From Gonocerus acuteangulatus (taxonomy: Eukaryota > Arthropoda > Insecta > Hemiptera > Coreidae), in the NCBI GenBank assembly GCA_946811695.1, contig OX328128.1, forward strand, positions 25,948,701 to 26,012,700: DNA of 64,000 nt, written 5' to 3'. Shown one piece after another: positions 48,301-54,249 of the stretch (position 1 is the first letter of the stretch; every line of letters begins with the position of its first letter). Made by a program: the position numbers and the translations under genes. A model generated the notes under the pieces. That model did not search any database, was not told the origin of the DNA, and saw only the letters and a list, made by a program, of their open reading frames with translations.

Positions 48301-50974
48301 TAGTATGCTACTACTATTTGCAATGATTTCTTTAGGTATAATTTGTAAGTCTGAAATGCGTGCATTAAAATCCCCAAGACACAACATATTATAGGAATTA
48401 TGTTTATAAAGAAAGTTTTCTAATTTCTGAAAGTCCTCCTCCCATTTATTACAATTGAGATATACAGGCAGTATTTTTAGCTCTATATTCGATATTTCTT
48501 GATATTTTAGATTAATTAAATGTTCTCCTCCTTGGAGATAAAATGAGGCAACATCTGAAAGGTTATGCTTGAATCCTAACAACAAACCCCCAGAAGCTCT
48601 CCCTCGATTTGATATCCTAGTTGCAGGTACCCAAACTACGTTGAAATCAATAAAATAATTTCGATATTTGCTTTGATCCGATTCTTCTATGAAAGTTTCA
48701 ATTAATATTATAATATCAAATTGTTGGATATATTGAAGAAATTTATAATGGTTTACTTTGGCTTTCAAGCCCCCAATGTTGTAACACAGGATTTTTATAA
48801 AGGTTTGAACATTATTATCAATAATTTTGTATTTTGACAAAATATTACTTGCTACTCTAACCTGGCAGACTGTATCTTGTCATAATGTCTCTATATTTTC
48901 ATCCGGAACTCCTGGCTGCTTCCCTGTTATCTCTTTGTTGAATTTCAGTCTCTGTTCTTCTGTAAAGAAGAATATCACTTGCGACGTCGACATGTTCAAA
49001 TCTCGTTTATGGAACTCATTTATTGTATGAAATATCGTTTGGAGTATTTTGCTGGTCATTACCGTCTCTAATTTTATTACTCAAAACATCCATGAAATTT
49101 TTTTTCGTCTAACAATTAAATAGTGCTTCAAAAACTACGTATTTTACAATATTTTTTATTAATATAAATCTTTTATAAAAAAAAATTAAAAAAATTTGTG
49201 TAACAAATATCATTACCGTCCGCATCATTACCATCCTACTCTACATTGGATGGTATTTAGAGTTGGCATAATTTTATTTAGAAATAAAAATAAGAATTTA
49301 TGTGTACCTCATTTATTTGTAAATACGAATATAAATAATTTCGTATTCATAAGATTGAATACGAATTTATTTGTATTCACGTATGTCATATACATAAATG
49401 CAAATAAAATTGTATTCACAAATTTTTCTGTAAATAAAATTTAATTTAGAGGAAAAATTCTAAATATACACAGAAATTGTGAATATTCACAAAAAATGAA
49501 GTGTTTACAAAAAAAATCACATTTAAATATACGAATACAAATAAATTCACATTAAAATTTGTGAATAAAAATGTATTCACAAAAACATTCACAACATAAA
49601 TTATGTATTTGTGCGTATAAACAAAAAGGTGATATTCGAAAGGTTATTGAAGGGAGTATTCTGCTGGATATTGAAGCTAGTATTAGGAAGAATATCGAAG
49701 ATGATATTTGGAAGGGTATGGAAGATGGCATTAGGAAGGGTATAAACAGTGGTATTAGGAAGGGTATAGAAGGTGGTATTAGGAAGGGTATTGAAGATGG
49801 TATTAGGAAGGATATTGAAGATGGTATTAGGAAGGGTATTGAAGGTGGTATTAGGAAGGGTATTGAAGATGGTATTAGGAAGGATATTGAAGATGGTATT
49901 AGGAAGGGTATTGAAGGTGGTATTAGGAAGGGTATTGAAGATGGTATTAGGAAGGACATTGAAGAGGGTATTAGGATGGGTATTGAAGATGGTATTAGGA
50001 AGGGTATTGAAGAGGGTATTAGGATGGGTATTGAAGAGGCTATTAGGAAGGGTATTGAAGATGGTATTAGGAAGCGTATTGAAGGTGGTATTAGGAAGGG
50101 TATTGAAGATGGTATTAGGAAGGACATTGAAGAGGGTATTAGGAAGGGTATTGAAGATGATATTAGGAGGGACATTGAAGAGGGTATTAGGAAGGGTATT
50201 GAAGATGGTATTAGGAAGGATATTGAAGATGGTATTTGGAAGGGTATTGAAGGTGGTATTAGGAAAGGTATTGAAGGTGGTATTAGGAAAGGTATTGAAG
50301 GTGGTATTATGTCACTTGAAATGCTTCCAGAAACGTCTGCACCTGATGTTGCTCCAGTAGAGGGACTCGGTATAATGACGACATGAATTGACGATATTTG
50401 GAATTGAGTGATTGATTTTTAAATATTTAGAAAAAATATTCAATATTCTTCATACGATTAAAAAAAAAAAAAAAAAAAGAAACAGTAGTGGGTGCATGAC
50501 CAACTAGCGACAAAAATTAACCATCACACGTATTCAATTGGTACAAAAAAAAGTTGATTAATTTTCAGGTTGATTTCTGTAAAATTTGAGAACCAATAAG
50601 TAAAATCTATCTGAATAATGCTCTTAAAACCAGACAAGACTTCGCGAAGGAGCCAGGGAAGACTGGGTGTTAATGTTTAATTTTTATTAACACTTAGCCG
50701 AAGCTAAGGCTGTAAACAATTAAATTTCTGAAATAGGTGGTTTAGTTAGAGGGAAAAGAGCAGAGCCAATGTTTTCCCTCTTTTATAATATCATCATCAG
50801 CTGAGGATTTTCGTATGTTTTAACATGAAATTTCAAAATATTGTTTTGGTTTTTTAGGCTAATATGCGGGTCTCCTCAAAGCGAGACTCCATGATGAAAA
50901 GGAATAAACGTCGCTCCAAGTCTCGATTTGCGCAGCCGCCGAAAACGAGAAAATACCGAAAGAATAAGTTTTAG
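25393..50974 (+). CDS. Undescribed multi-exon gene: repeat-rich, probably nuclear protein with SUMO-interacting-like motifs
   Basis: Thirteen exons (listed separately) join without a stop into 3,888 nt, or 1,295 residues. Exons 2-6 begin and exons 1-6 end in phase 2; exons 8-12 are phase 0 on both sides. In order the protein has a basic start, a Gln/Pro/Asn-rich region with three 53-residue repeats (about 227-385), seven 60-residue repeats (about 495-955), a short cysteine-containing segment (CYFVGCD), a Thr/Asn linker, two motifs of the form VE-hydrophobic-hydrophobic followed by acidic residues (about 1075-1114), KKRR (1145-1148), acidic tracts and a basic tail. No signal peptide or membrane span is seen. 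Nuclear, SUMO-linked function is inferred from motifs only. Exons are GC-richer than the introns. The main uncertainties are exon 1 and the exon 11 donor. Confidence 0.7.
25510..25790 (+). pseudogene. LINE post-RNase H fragment inside intron 1
   Basis: The translation EGVVLTRLCIGHPQLTRGL matches the C-terminal motif also seen at 11650 and 5010. It is 5'-truncated and stops follow. It lies in the sense direction within the proposed first intron. Confidence 0.6.
25791..28001. other. Remainder of intron 1: simple repeats, no gene
   Basis: Contains a T31-class run (25844-25874), a (CT)n then (TA)n microsatellite (26961-27027), a GAACGTTTCGG word with distant hammerhead-repeat resemblance near 26600, and a copy of the GGAAACCCGCTTATGA repeat near 27448. 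The intron ends in a good acceptor, TTTCTTTTTGTTAACAG, at 28001. Confidence 0.6.
28002..29324 (+). CDS. Exon 2: Gln/Pro-rich region with 53-residue repeats
   Basis: 1,323 nt, phase 2 in and out, between the acceptor at 28001 and the donor CCAG before GTAACA. The frame is open across the whole exon, including 41 codons upstream of ATG 28126. Composition is rich in Q, P, N and A. Two related flanking motifs (NDQDFLAAVGL and GQDFLAAAGVP) bracket the three internal repeats. No known domain is visible. Confidence 0.8.
28642..29118 (+). repeat. Coding minisatellite, 159 bp x 3
   Basis: Units start at 28642, 28801 and 28960, each 53 codons (ARPxNTQNDQNLS then FRPTIGGV). A partial fourth starts at 29119. 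Units 2 and 3 are almost identical at the DNA level, so expansion is recent and frame-preserving. Confidence 0.97.
29325..30151. other. Intron 2, with a LINE-type 3' tail
   Basis: Contains a G19 run (about 29662-29680). Sequence near 29990-30125 ends TTGCTCAGATGAAATAAATAAATAA, the style of a truncated LINE 3' end. The acceptor is TTTTTTGATGAAG; two alternative AGs a few bases on keep the same frame. Confidence 0.6.
30152..30274 (+). CDS. Exon 3
   Basis: 123 nt, phase 2 to phase 2, ending in AAAA before GTAAGT (strong donor). It encodes SERRGHSSALNTQQ... through VMEQLLDYHSRRN, hydrophilic with one short amphipathic stretch. The acceptor is the weaker side, and the start could be 6 or 9 nt later without changing the frame. 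Confidence 0.65.
30275..31232. other. Intron 3; one possible optional exon
   Basis: A strong acceptor, AATTTTTCCATACAG, ends at 30350. It is followed by 45 nt open in the right phase and a weak donor, GTTGAA, at 30396; its hydrophobic content differs from the rest of the protein, so I left it out. The true acceptor for exon 4 is TGATATTTCCACAG at 31232. Confidence 0.5.
31233..32639 (+). CDS. Exon 4: seven ~60-residue repeats
   Basis: 1,407 nt, phase 2 to 2, with donor GACAG before GTACTA. Each repeat carries QRNPGSPVEYRPP, a basic KRR spacer, a GEPAxxHxQNGH block, NPPDGVYEAVRHGSQSC and YDIHSAQS. The repeat carries Cys and His at regular places (SQSC, DIH, CHHQNGH), but spacing does not match a zinc finger I know. 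An internal GTATGT at 32546 is a strong donor in another phase and could be used alternatively. Confidence 0.85.
31240..32530 (+). repeat. Coding minisatellite, ~180 bp x 7
   Basis: Seven imperfect units of about 177-195 nt. Units 1-4 use a PPLQSLQKRR-type spacer; units 5-7 use PQTSHKR. GC content is well above the flanks, which leaves several other frames open, including 363 codons antisense (31133-32224). Codon-level conservation favours the frame used by the gene. Confidence 0.95.
32640..34229. other. First part of intron 4
   Basis: AT-rich. A GGAACGTTTCGG block at 33497-33535 belongs to the same decayed repeat family as 21975-22030. No exon in the correct phase was found. Confidence 0.5.
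34323..34381 (-). ncRNA. Hammerhead ribozyme, copy B
   Basis: Minus-strand copy identical in core, stem II and both stem I helices to copy A. It includes CTGATGA, GAAA and the ACGT stem III, with GCC/GGC inner and GTTTT/AAAAC outer pairing. Confidence 0.6.
34654..34712 (+). ncRNA. Hammerhead ribozyme, copy C
   Basis: GTTTT 34654-34658 pairs with AAAAC 34708-34712, and GCC 34664-34666 pairs with GGC 34700-34702. CTGATGA is 34667-34673, stem II is 34675-34691, GAAA is 34692-34695 and the predicted cleavage follows C34699. The unpaired A34674 is the one consensus deviation. Stem III ACGT is too short to close alone. Confidence 0.62.
34870..34912. repeat. (TA)n microsatellite
   Basis: Pure TA run between hammerhead copies C and D. 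Similar runs lie at 34405-34445 and 34578-34625 inside the palindrome arms. Confidence 0.95.
34966..35024 (+). ncRNA. Hammerhead ribozyme, copy D
   Basis: The same core as copy C (CTGATGA at 34979-34985, GAAACGTC, GGC). The outer stem I arm is GTATT here, so one of its five pairs with AAAAC is lost. In the same orientation as copy C. Confidence 0.55.
35091..36668. other. Rest of intron 4, no gene
   Basis: AT-rich. Several TTTTTTCAG acceptor-like sites (for example near 36260) lead into frames that stop at once in the required phase, so no further exon is supported. A TTAAGTTCT-type local repeat occurs near 36300-36350. Confidence 0.5.
36669..36812 (+). CDS. Exon 5
   Basis: 144 nt, phase 2 to 2. 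The acceptor is CATTTCACTCCGTAG and the donor is GGCGC before GTGAGT. It encodes a less repetitive segment, RPGHHQHMGYESVPS... through IPLALCYFVGCDAS, with two cysteines. Of the small exons this is the most globular-looking. Confidence 0.78.
37077..37210 (+). mobile_element. tRNA-derived SINE fragment in intron 5
   Basis: An A-box-like GCGTAGTGGCTAAAGCC and the B box GGGTTCAAGTCC (37128-37139) are followed by a short body and a T/A-rich end. Sense orientation relative to the gene. Confidence 0.65.
37680..37731. repeat. (TA)n microsatellite in intron 5
   Basis: About 50 bases of uninterrupted TA. Confidence 0.95.
37943..37984 (+). CDS. Exon 6 (42 nt)
   Basis: Strong acceptor ATTTTTTTTCAG, strong donor GAACA before GTAAGT, phase 2 to 2. 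It adds FINPESLVSQVNE. It is short but both splice sites and the phase agree. Confidence 0.75.
38276..38339 (+). CDS. Exon 7 (64 nt), phase switch
   Basis: Acceptor ACTTGTTTCAG, donor GGACAG before GTAAGA. It enters in phase 2 and leaves in phase 0, so it links the two symmetric blocks of exons. It adds QANHGHSFPGQERNAVGVEG. Confidence 0.78.
38373..38552. mobile_element. MITE filling intron 7
   Basis: TATAACTTGTCACCTGG at 38371-38387 is the inverse of 38538-38554 with one mismatch, with TA at both outer edges. It is GC-richer than its surroundings and takes up about three quarters of the 244-bp intron between exons 7 and 8. Confidence 0.7.
38584..38634 (+). CDS. Exon 8 (51 nt)
   Basis: Phase 0 to 0, from TTTTAGAATAG to AAAT before GTGAGT. 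It encodes ANGTNAGDTNQSTTTTN, a flexible linker. The acceptor has a weak pyrimidine tract; starting at the earlier AG (38577) would shift the frame. Confidence 0.65.
39273..39291. repeat. C10-A9 composite homopolymer just before exon 9
   Basis: Ten C then nine A, about 20 bases before exon 9, close to the branch/pyrimidine region of its acceptor (TGTTCTTGCAG). Confidence 0.95.
39310..39348 (+). CDS. Exon 9 (39 nt), first half of SUMO-interacting-like motif 1
   Basis: Acceptor TTCTTGCAG, donor GAACGT before GTAAGT, phase 0 to 0. It encodes KVTAPVYQPIVER; the motif continues as VVPYYSDSDEE in exon 10. Confidence 0.75.
39571..39720 (-). mobile_element. tRNA-derived SINE in intron 9
   Basis: The minus strand reads CCCGTGGTCTAGTGGCTAGC, then a B-box-like GGGTTCAATCC, then CACCCTGGACGTCGGCGC and TAATAGCC. 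This is the same family as 10938 and 58418. The oligo-A end is lost. Confidence 0.75.
39915..39995 (+). CDS. Exon 10 (81 nt)
   Basis: Acceptor AATTGTTTCAG, donor GTTGAA before GTAAGT, phase 0 to 0. VVPYYSDSDEE completes motif 1, and VKYTPIVE begins motif 2, which continues as IIDSDDEEDE in exon 11. Confidence 0.8.
40893..41228 (+). CDS. Exon 11: acidic region with basic KKRR motif
   Basis: Acceptor TTATTTTTTTCAG. It encodes IIDSDDEEDENPD, then APNKKRRTSAEP (monopartite nuclear signal type), then long Asp/Glu/Pro-rich sequence. AAT before GTAGTG keeps phase 0 but is a weak donor. Without splicing the frame ends at TAA 41238-41240 (NVVP), giving a shorter form of the protein; no AATAAA lies close behind, which favours splicing. 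Confidence 0.75.
41241..42640. other. Intron 11, first part: LINE tail and SINE tail remnants
   Basis: At 41430-41500 the minus strand ends like the LINE tail at 12250 (GAGCACCCCGCATTGACAGC on plus). At about 41855-41905 GGCGCCAATGGCCTAG then GATGCGCAG plus an A-run is the shared SINE tail in plus orientation. The rest is AT-rich without exons. Confidence 0.5.
42649..43446. mobile_element. Non-autonomous hAT-like element
   Basis: The end TAGAGCCCGGAAGTTAGG pairs with CCTATCTTCCGGGCTCTA with one mismatch, and TAGAG fits the YARNG start of hAT terminal repeats. Flanks ATTATTAC (42641-42648) and GTTATTAC (43447-43454) match at 7 of 8 bases, as expected for an 8-bp duplication. The 798-bp interior has repeated TTTTGCCTATTTT-type text and no transposase. 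Confidence 0.8.
43595..43822 (+). other. Open frame of unknown origin in intron 11
   Basis: 75 codons with FFEMLKILLALLLSSF, which loosely recalls the C-terminal dimerisation region of hAT transposases, but the SERSFS-type signature is missing. Not a supported gene; possibly a decayed transposase fragment. Confidence 0.2.
44241..44415 (+). mobile_element. tRNA-derived SINE in intron 11
   Basis: GGGGCCAACCCATGGCATAG leads into the A-box region and the B box GGGTTCAAGTCC is at 44296-44307. The body TAAGGGTAGTAACCTATAAA is followed by the shared tail GGCGCTAATGGTCAAGACG then GATGTGGC and a short A-run. Confidence 0.82.
44607..44729 (+). CDS. Exon 12 (123 nt)
   Basis: Acceptor GGGTTGTTCACAG, donor ACTGAG before GTAGGT, phase 0 to 0. 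It encodes PEETLNGMYITADN... through LAPGDEQETE, acidic like exon 11. The upstream AG at 44574-44575 (CCATTCAG) would need a phase 2 partner, which exon 11 does not supply. Confidence 0.65.
45107..45226. repeat. 40-bp x 3 tandem repeat in the LINE 3' UTR
   Basis: Three copies of AAACAATATACCAAGCATTT then AATAAAATAACAAGCAGTGT-like units, starting at 45107, 45147 and 45187. A (TA)n run follows at 45316-45352. Confidence 0.92.
45565..48840 (-). CDS. LINE ORF2: APE endonuclease and reverse transcriptase, 1,091 codons
   Basis: N-terminal endonuclease motifs are ILCYNIGGLK, IETF, LCLGDFNARIS and IDYGLIS, then TEHQPLE in place of the usual SDHxP. Reverse transcriptase motifs are FFVDFRAAFDSI, GVKQGCNLSPVLFILF, YADD and KYLGIHLS. 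A C-terminal CxxC, then H and C cluster (CSMCNSKQIEDNFHFIASC) follows. The frame is uninterrupted to TAA/TGA at the end. Position 48840 is a TTG, not ATG; the frame continues upstream to a TGA at 48880-48882. It belongs to the I/Jockey broad group; the clade is not assigned. Confidence 0.9.
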   Translation of the reverse strand: MSKYKIIDNNVQTFIKILCYNIGGLKAKVNHYKFLQYIQQFDIIILIETFIEESDQSKYRNYFIDFNVVWVPATRISNRGRASGGLLLGFKHNLSDVASFYLQGGEHLINLKYQEISNIELKILPVYLNCNKWEEDFQKLENFLYKHNSYNMLCLGDFNARISDLQIIPKEIIANSSSILNTKRNSKDCVSNSDGHKLLELCSNSNMVIMNGRTKGDELGEFTYISNRGSSVIDYGLISGDIVERVKEFKVGTEIFTEHQPLEIELYLSKSDKGSHLLPLLPKLSWTEIDEANYKTNVQNNITNLLKSNNLADQIKNIKNIIKNSAFEKRYNKSYFTRKKPWYDGKCESLRRKSFCLLRLFRKTRSELVKKDYLDMNNKFKSECKIKKKRHMDNVYNKLMHINNTKEFWSIVNTYKSRKFILSELINSDDWIKYFSDLLNKDTGNRLTTCEFSKIDDEMFDRPFEISELKYVLSKAKNNKAPGLDRIPYEHYKNAPDCLLELIIIEFNRIYREGKIPQSFNKSILFPLFKKGDFNNVRNYRGIAFADSISKLFSALLTKRLEEWLDLNNIIVEYQAGFRKSYSTTDNLFNLVNLVKIKISVKRQKVYCFFVDFRAAFDSINRQALIGKLSQMGLSYKFLKVISGLYSDTYSSVWLKQGLTDEFITNTGVKQGCNLSPVLFILFINDILEYVGGGVTIEGRRIRGLLYADDIALLASDVLTLQFMINNLEGYTKKWGLSINLDKSKIMIFRNGGKQARNESWTFGGKKIEVVQEYKYLGIHLSPLLSFHKHIKSVTEKSKFALNTAWKRLINDFKVPITTKLSVFNSVIKSILSYGAQVWGFDVYHDLEQIQRFYLKRIFNLPKNTPNYILYLETKTQLLYFHNLKLHYKYIITTLQKSDNRLTKFLATQIIGRKIYWYKAWTRIFEKYNCTLETGNVENWGKNWDKIIEIMLESEVSNQSTLAKASCYHKTFSMLDWNLSDSANYNRFTNLRIVSMLFKARGSLFYLNYSPDRDESARLCSMCNSKQIEDNFHFIASCSMLGDIRYNYLGKRQLTQSEYIEYLNGKNWSIFYKYLEKAWSYRKEIIGYFNF
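48880..49080 (-). CDS. Upstream LINE reading frame, 66 codons, same frame as ORF2
   Basis: It reads VIKLETVMTSKILQ... to VPDENIETL and a TGA (48880-48882), then the same frame continues QDTVCQVRVASNIL into ORF2. It is bounded upstream by a stop at 49081-49083. Either it is the end of ORF1 with in-frame ORF2 reached by reinitiation, or one long ORF with a single nonsense change (CGA to TGA is the commonest route). Confidence 0.55.
   Translation of the reverse strand, partial: VIKLETVMTSKILQTIFHTINEFHKRDLNMSTSQVIFFFTEEQRLKFNKEITGKQPGVPDENIETL
49150..49620. other. AT-rich stretch of short palindromic words
   Basis: Repeated variants of TATTTGTATTCAC and GTGAATA, including the perfect palindrome TTGTGAATATTCACAA at 49477-49492. 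It lies between the LINE 5' end and the 24-bp array. No gene. Confidence 0.6.
49690..50310 (+). repeat. 24-bp minisatellite, about 26 units, open in three frames
   Basis: The unit GGTATTAGGAAGGGTATTGA plus AGAT varies at a few sites. Plus-frame translation is GIRKGIED repeated, within a 271-codon frame (49571-50386). A second plus frame (VLGRVLKM) and a minus frame (SIPFLIPS) are also open. The plus frame ends in a non-repeat tail, MSLEMLPETSAPDV... I found no splice sites in the phase required to place it in the host gene, so treat it as an intronic array; an independent gene is possible. Confidence 0.9.
50858..50974 (+). CDS. Exon 13: basic C-terminus and stop
   Basis: Strong acceptor TTGTTTTGGTTTTTTAG, phase 0 in, TAG at 50972-50974. 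It encodes ANMRVSSKRDSMMKRNKRRS and a tail with RKYRKNKF; about 40 percent Lys/Arg, with a second nuclear-signal-like cluster (KRNKRR). Confidence 0.75.
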   Translation, partial: ANMRVSSKRDSMMKRNKRRSKSRFAQPPKTRKYRKNKF

Positions 50975-51042
50975 ATGGAAAAAGATGATTCTGAATGTGT
51001 AGATGCAATGTTCAGACAGGAAGTGCCATGTTAACGTCGATT

Positions 51043-51048
51043 AATAAA
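51043..51048 (+). promoter_or_regulatory. Polyadenylation signal AATAAA
   Basis: AATAAA 69 nt after the stop codon, followed by a T-rich segment (ATTCTTTATTCTTTTG). It fits the 3' end of the gene. Confidence 0.65.
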
Positions 51049-51424
51049 ATATTCTTTATTCTTTTGAGGAGCTACGTAACGCAGGCGATTGGCTCCATGA
51101 AATGAATAATAAAATAAAATAATTGGAAAAAAATCATTAATTTTAGGGACTTGCTGACAGAAGGTTACACTTTAGTACACTACTAAGACATCATAAAAAC
51201 ACCCAGAGACACCCGAAAATGTTATTAAATTTTACATAGATATACATTCCTTTTCTTTTCTATTTTCTATTTTCTATTTATTTTTCTGTTGTTTTTATAT
51301 ATCAATTATTTTATTATTTTCTATTTATTTCTTTGTTATAGATTCCTTCGTATACATTTTCTTGTATATATATTTTTTACTTTTAATGTTGACTGTGTAT
51401 AAAGAATTTGACGTCTAAGGGGGC

Positions 51425-52440
51425 ACCTACATGAAAAATCACTTATCCCTAATCACTCGTCGCTCCATAGCCACCCTTAAACTATTTAACCGTTCCCGTC
51501 ACCTCCTCCCTACTACTACACGTCAGCTTCTTGTATCTTCTCTAGTGTTCCCCCACTTCGACTATTGTTGCCTGGTGTATGGAGGGCTCACTGGGGAGCT
51601 TGAGGTTCGTCTTAAGCGATTAATGAACAGTTTTCTCAGATTTATCCTCGATACCCCCAGGGATGCCCATATTTCACACCGGTATTCCGAGTTGAAGTGG
51701 CTATTTCCATCAATTCGACGACAATATTTCCTAGGTTCCTTCCTTTACCAAACCATTTCTTCCAAATCTCCTTCCTATATTTACAACCTCCTGCAGTTTA
51801 AATCTGCTGTCCATTCCCGTGGTACCCGCTCCCGTCCCTCCGATCTCTATCCTCCCACTCATAAAACAGCCTTCTTCGACCGTTCCTTCATCTCCCGAGC
51901 CTCCTCCTTCTGGAACTCTATCCCTCTTTCCATTCGACACTCTCCTTCCTTACCTGTCTTTAAATCCCGCCTCTTTGCTTTTCTCCTATCCTCCCAGGAA
52001 GACGCTTCTTAAAATTTCACCACCAGGAAGACCTGATTACCTTTGTAAATTATATTGCTGTTTTTTCTCTTGTTTATGCATTTTCCTAGTTTATATCTTT
52101 TTATAGCCCCCATTCCTTTAATATTTATTCAACTTTTTAATATTTATTTGTTTATTTAAACTCTTTAATTTTATTCCCATCCCCCTCTGAACATTGTATC
52201 ATCATTGCCCCATTCCAATGAATGTACATATTTACTTATATTTCATTTTATTATTTAAGGCTTCACATATAATATTTGTATTAGTTGCTTTCTTTGTTTT
52301 GTTCTTTTATAATTTTGTTTTTCTTTATTCATATTTATATTTTTAGGTTAATTTCTTTATTGTTTATTTTGTACTTATTTTTATTCTTATGGGACGAAGT
52401 CCCAGAATAAAGTTTTTTTTTCATTCATTCATTCATTCAT
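51425..52440 (+). pseudogene. CR1/Jockey-like LINE, 5'-truncated 3' end
   Basis: A clean 193-codon frame (51431-52012) is the reverse transcriptase C-terminal region: LVSSLVFPHFDYCCLVYGGL, FILDTPRDAHI, SPSYIYN, RASSFWNSIPLSIR, FKSRLFAFLL. The AT-rich 3' UTR ends in GGACGAAGTCCCAGAATAAA, a T-run and (CATT)n. 5' truncation is the usual outcome of incomplete reverse transcription. Older kin lies at 16590. Confidence 0.85.
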
Positions 52441-52585
52441 ACATTGTTCCCGATCCGTTAGCCACCGACTTCTGTGAGAGAAACAAACGCATTCATCTCA
52501 ATGGAGGTTCCTACATTGGTCCCGACCCGACCCGATGCGTTGGCCGTTGACACTTGTTTGTTTGTAGACCGATTTCGGACCGACG

Positions 52586-52622
52586 CACACTGGGCAAAAT
52601 GACTACTTTACGGCGACAAAAG
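52586..52622. repeat. Isolated Transib-like terminus
   Basis: CACACTGGGCAAAATGACTA, then CTTTACGGCGACAAAA, resembles the ends of the 53162-53969 element and is also preceded by CGACG. No matching right end was found, so it is either a broken copy or the outer end of a nested insertion. Confidence 0.55.
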
Positions 52623-53161
52623 TCGAAAATGTCATGTCGTCGTAGAAAGTCCATTCACGTGTTAAAACGTGCTCAAGTCTTCTATTCATTAAAAACCGAA
52701 ATTTTTTTTTATCTATTTTAACAACAGTTTAAAACAATAAGGAATGCAACCATTGCTAGTCTCTTTCACTTCCTCGGTTTAGTCTTGTTCCAACTATGGT
52801 CCTTTTAAGTTGTGTTTTAAAAATTGTGTGCAAATTTTCAAAATTCTTTCACAATGGATTTATTACCTAGTGGTATGTTCTTTATAAATATATAATATAT
52901 ATCTAATAACAGAAAGGCATATCGAAGAAAAAAAAATATTAATGAAATTATTACTAGATTGTTCATATTTTGTTGATTACTCAAGTTTGAGTAAGGTTTT
53001 AAAAAAAGTTCCACAAAGTTCCACTTCCAAATATTTTTTTTCGATAAGCCTTAAGCTTCTACTTTACTGTCTTGAGACTTTCAGCTCCTCCTTCTACCCC
53101 CTTTTAATGCAAATTTAAATTTAGTTTAGGCAGTCAGATAGAAGCTGAAGAATCCGCGGCG

Positions 53162-53969
53162 CACAGTGGGCGAAAATCACCTTTTAGGTGGACAAAATTA
53201 AAAAAAAAAATTTACAAATCACTTACTAAATACTGTCTAGTATTAGTAAGATTAAGGTAAAATGTAAATATTTGCTTTCTTGGATCATGAACGGGCGCGG
53301 AAGGGGATATTAATTGGACTCTAAGAAAGGGAACATTTTGCCAGTGTTTATTGCAGTTTTGTTCTTGTAATTACTTTTCTATTTTTTGAACAGAAACTAT
53401 ACATGATTATTTAAATTTCATGTTACCGATGTATATGTAAATAGCCAATGTAAGTGTAGTTTACCACATGATCCACTTCAAGAACTGTCTTTAGAAAATG
53501 AGGCAGAAAAGAAAATGCTGAAGGATGTAGCAGTATTGAATCAGACGATGATTGATGGATAATTCGTTTTTAGTGCATAATATAATTGTATATATTTGTT
53601 ATTATTAAAAAAAAAAATAAAAAACAAGTCAGTACAATTACTTTTTTCTTCAAGTTGTTAGTCTATTTTTGTTATTTATTTTCGAATTATAACCTATGCA
53701 TTATTTTTTATGAATATATGTATTATTTTTATGTAAATAATAGATGTAAAAAGGTACTACTTAAATTTTCCATAGATTTACAAAAATCCCAATTTTTATC
53801 TATTATGTCAAAGAATTTGTGTGTCTAAAGCATTTGTTTGTTGGATATACTAAAAACTATGGGTCAACGATTTTTTAAAATATTTTTCCCTATCTCAGTG
53901 ACCTCAAAAATATTGAAAAACACAAAAAAATAATTTTGTCGCCCTAAAAGTGGATTTTTGCCCACTGTG
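53162..53969. mobile_element. Non-autonomous Transib-like DNA transposon
   Basis: The ends start CACAGTGGGC and pair over about 40 bp with five or so mismatches (shared CTTTTAGG, GACAAAATTA). Flanks are CGGCG (53157-53161) and CGACG (53970-53974), matching at 4 of 5. Transib elements have 5-bp GC-rich duplications of the CGNCG type and termini that begin like the V(D)J signal heptamer CACAGTG. No transposase is encoded; an 80-codon frame inside is not recognisable. Confidence 0.65.
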
Positions 53970-54213
53970 CGACGACGCAAAATGGCGCCAAACTTTTGTA
54001 AGCTTTTATGGAAACTAATAAAATTGAAAACAACTTTGTTAATTCACGTTTTTGTTTTTTGTTTCCCTTGTTTATTAAATTACGTGGAATGATGTTTATA
54101 ACCATCCAATATTTATAACCTTCTAATGCTTATAACCTTCCAGTGCTTGTAATCTTCTAGCTACCTTTCTTAAAAATAATTTTAAAATATGAACACTAAC
54201 GCTTCTCTTAACG

Positions 54214-54246
54214 TAGTGTAACAGTTAAAAATTAACTGTTACACTA
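54214..54246. repeat. Perfect 15-bp hairpin, 3-nt loop
   Basis: TAGTGTAACAGTTAA, AAA, TTAACTGTTACACTA. It is not followed by a T-run and has no gene beside it. Confidence 0.9.
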
Positions 54247-54249
54247 AGA

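Larger units (their letters stand above)
44904..49140 (-). mobile_element. Near-complete LINE inserted antisense in intron 12
   Basis: On the minus strand: remnant upstream reading frame, long endonuclease-reverse transcriptase frame, about 630-bp 3' UTR, AATAAATGCTC and a terminal (ATTC)n run (44904-44937 as GAAT). The 5' border is estimated. The intact 1,091-codon frame makes it the youngest LINE here. Confidence 0.88.
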
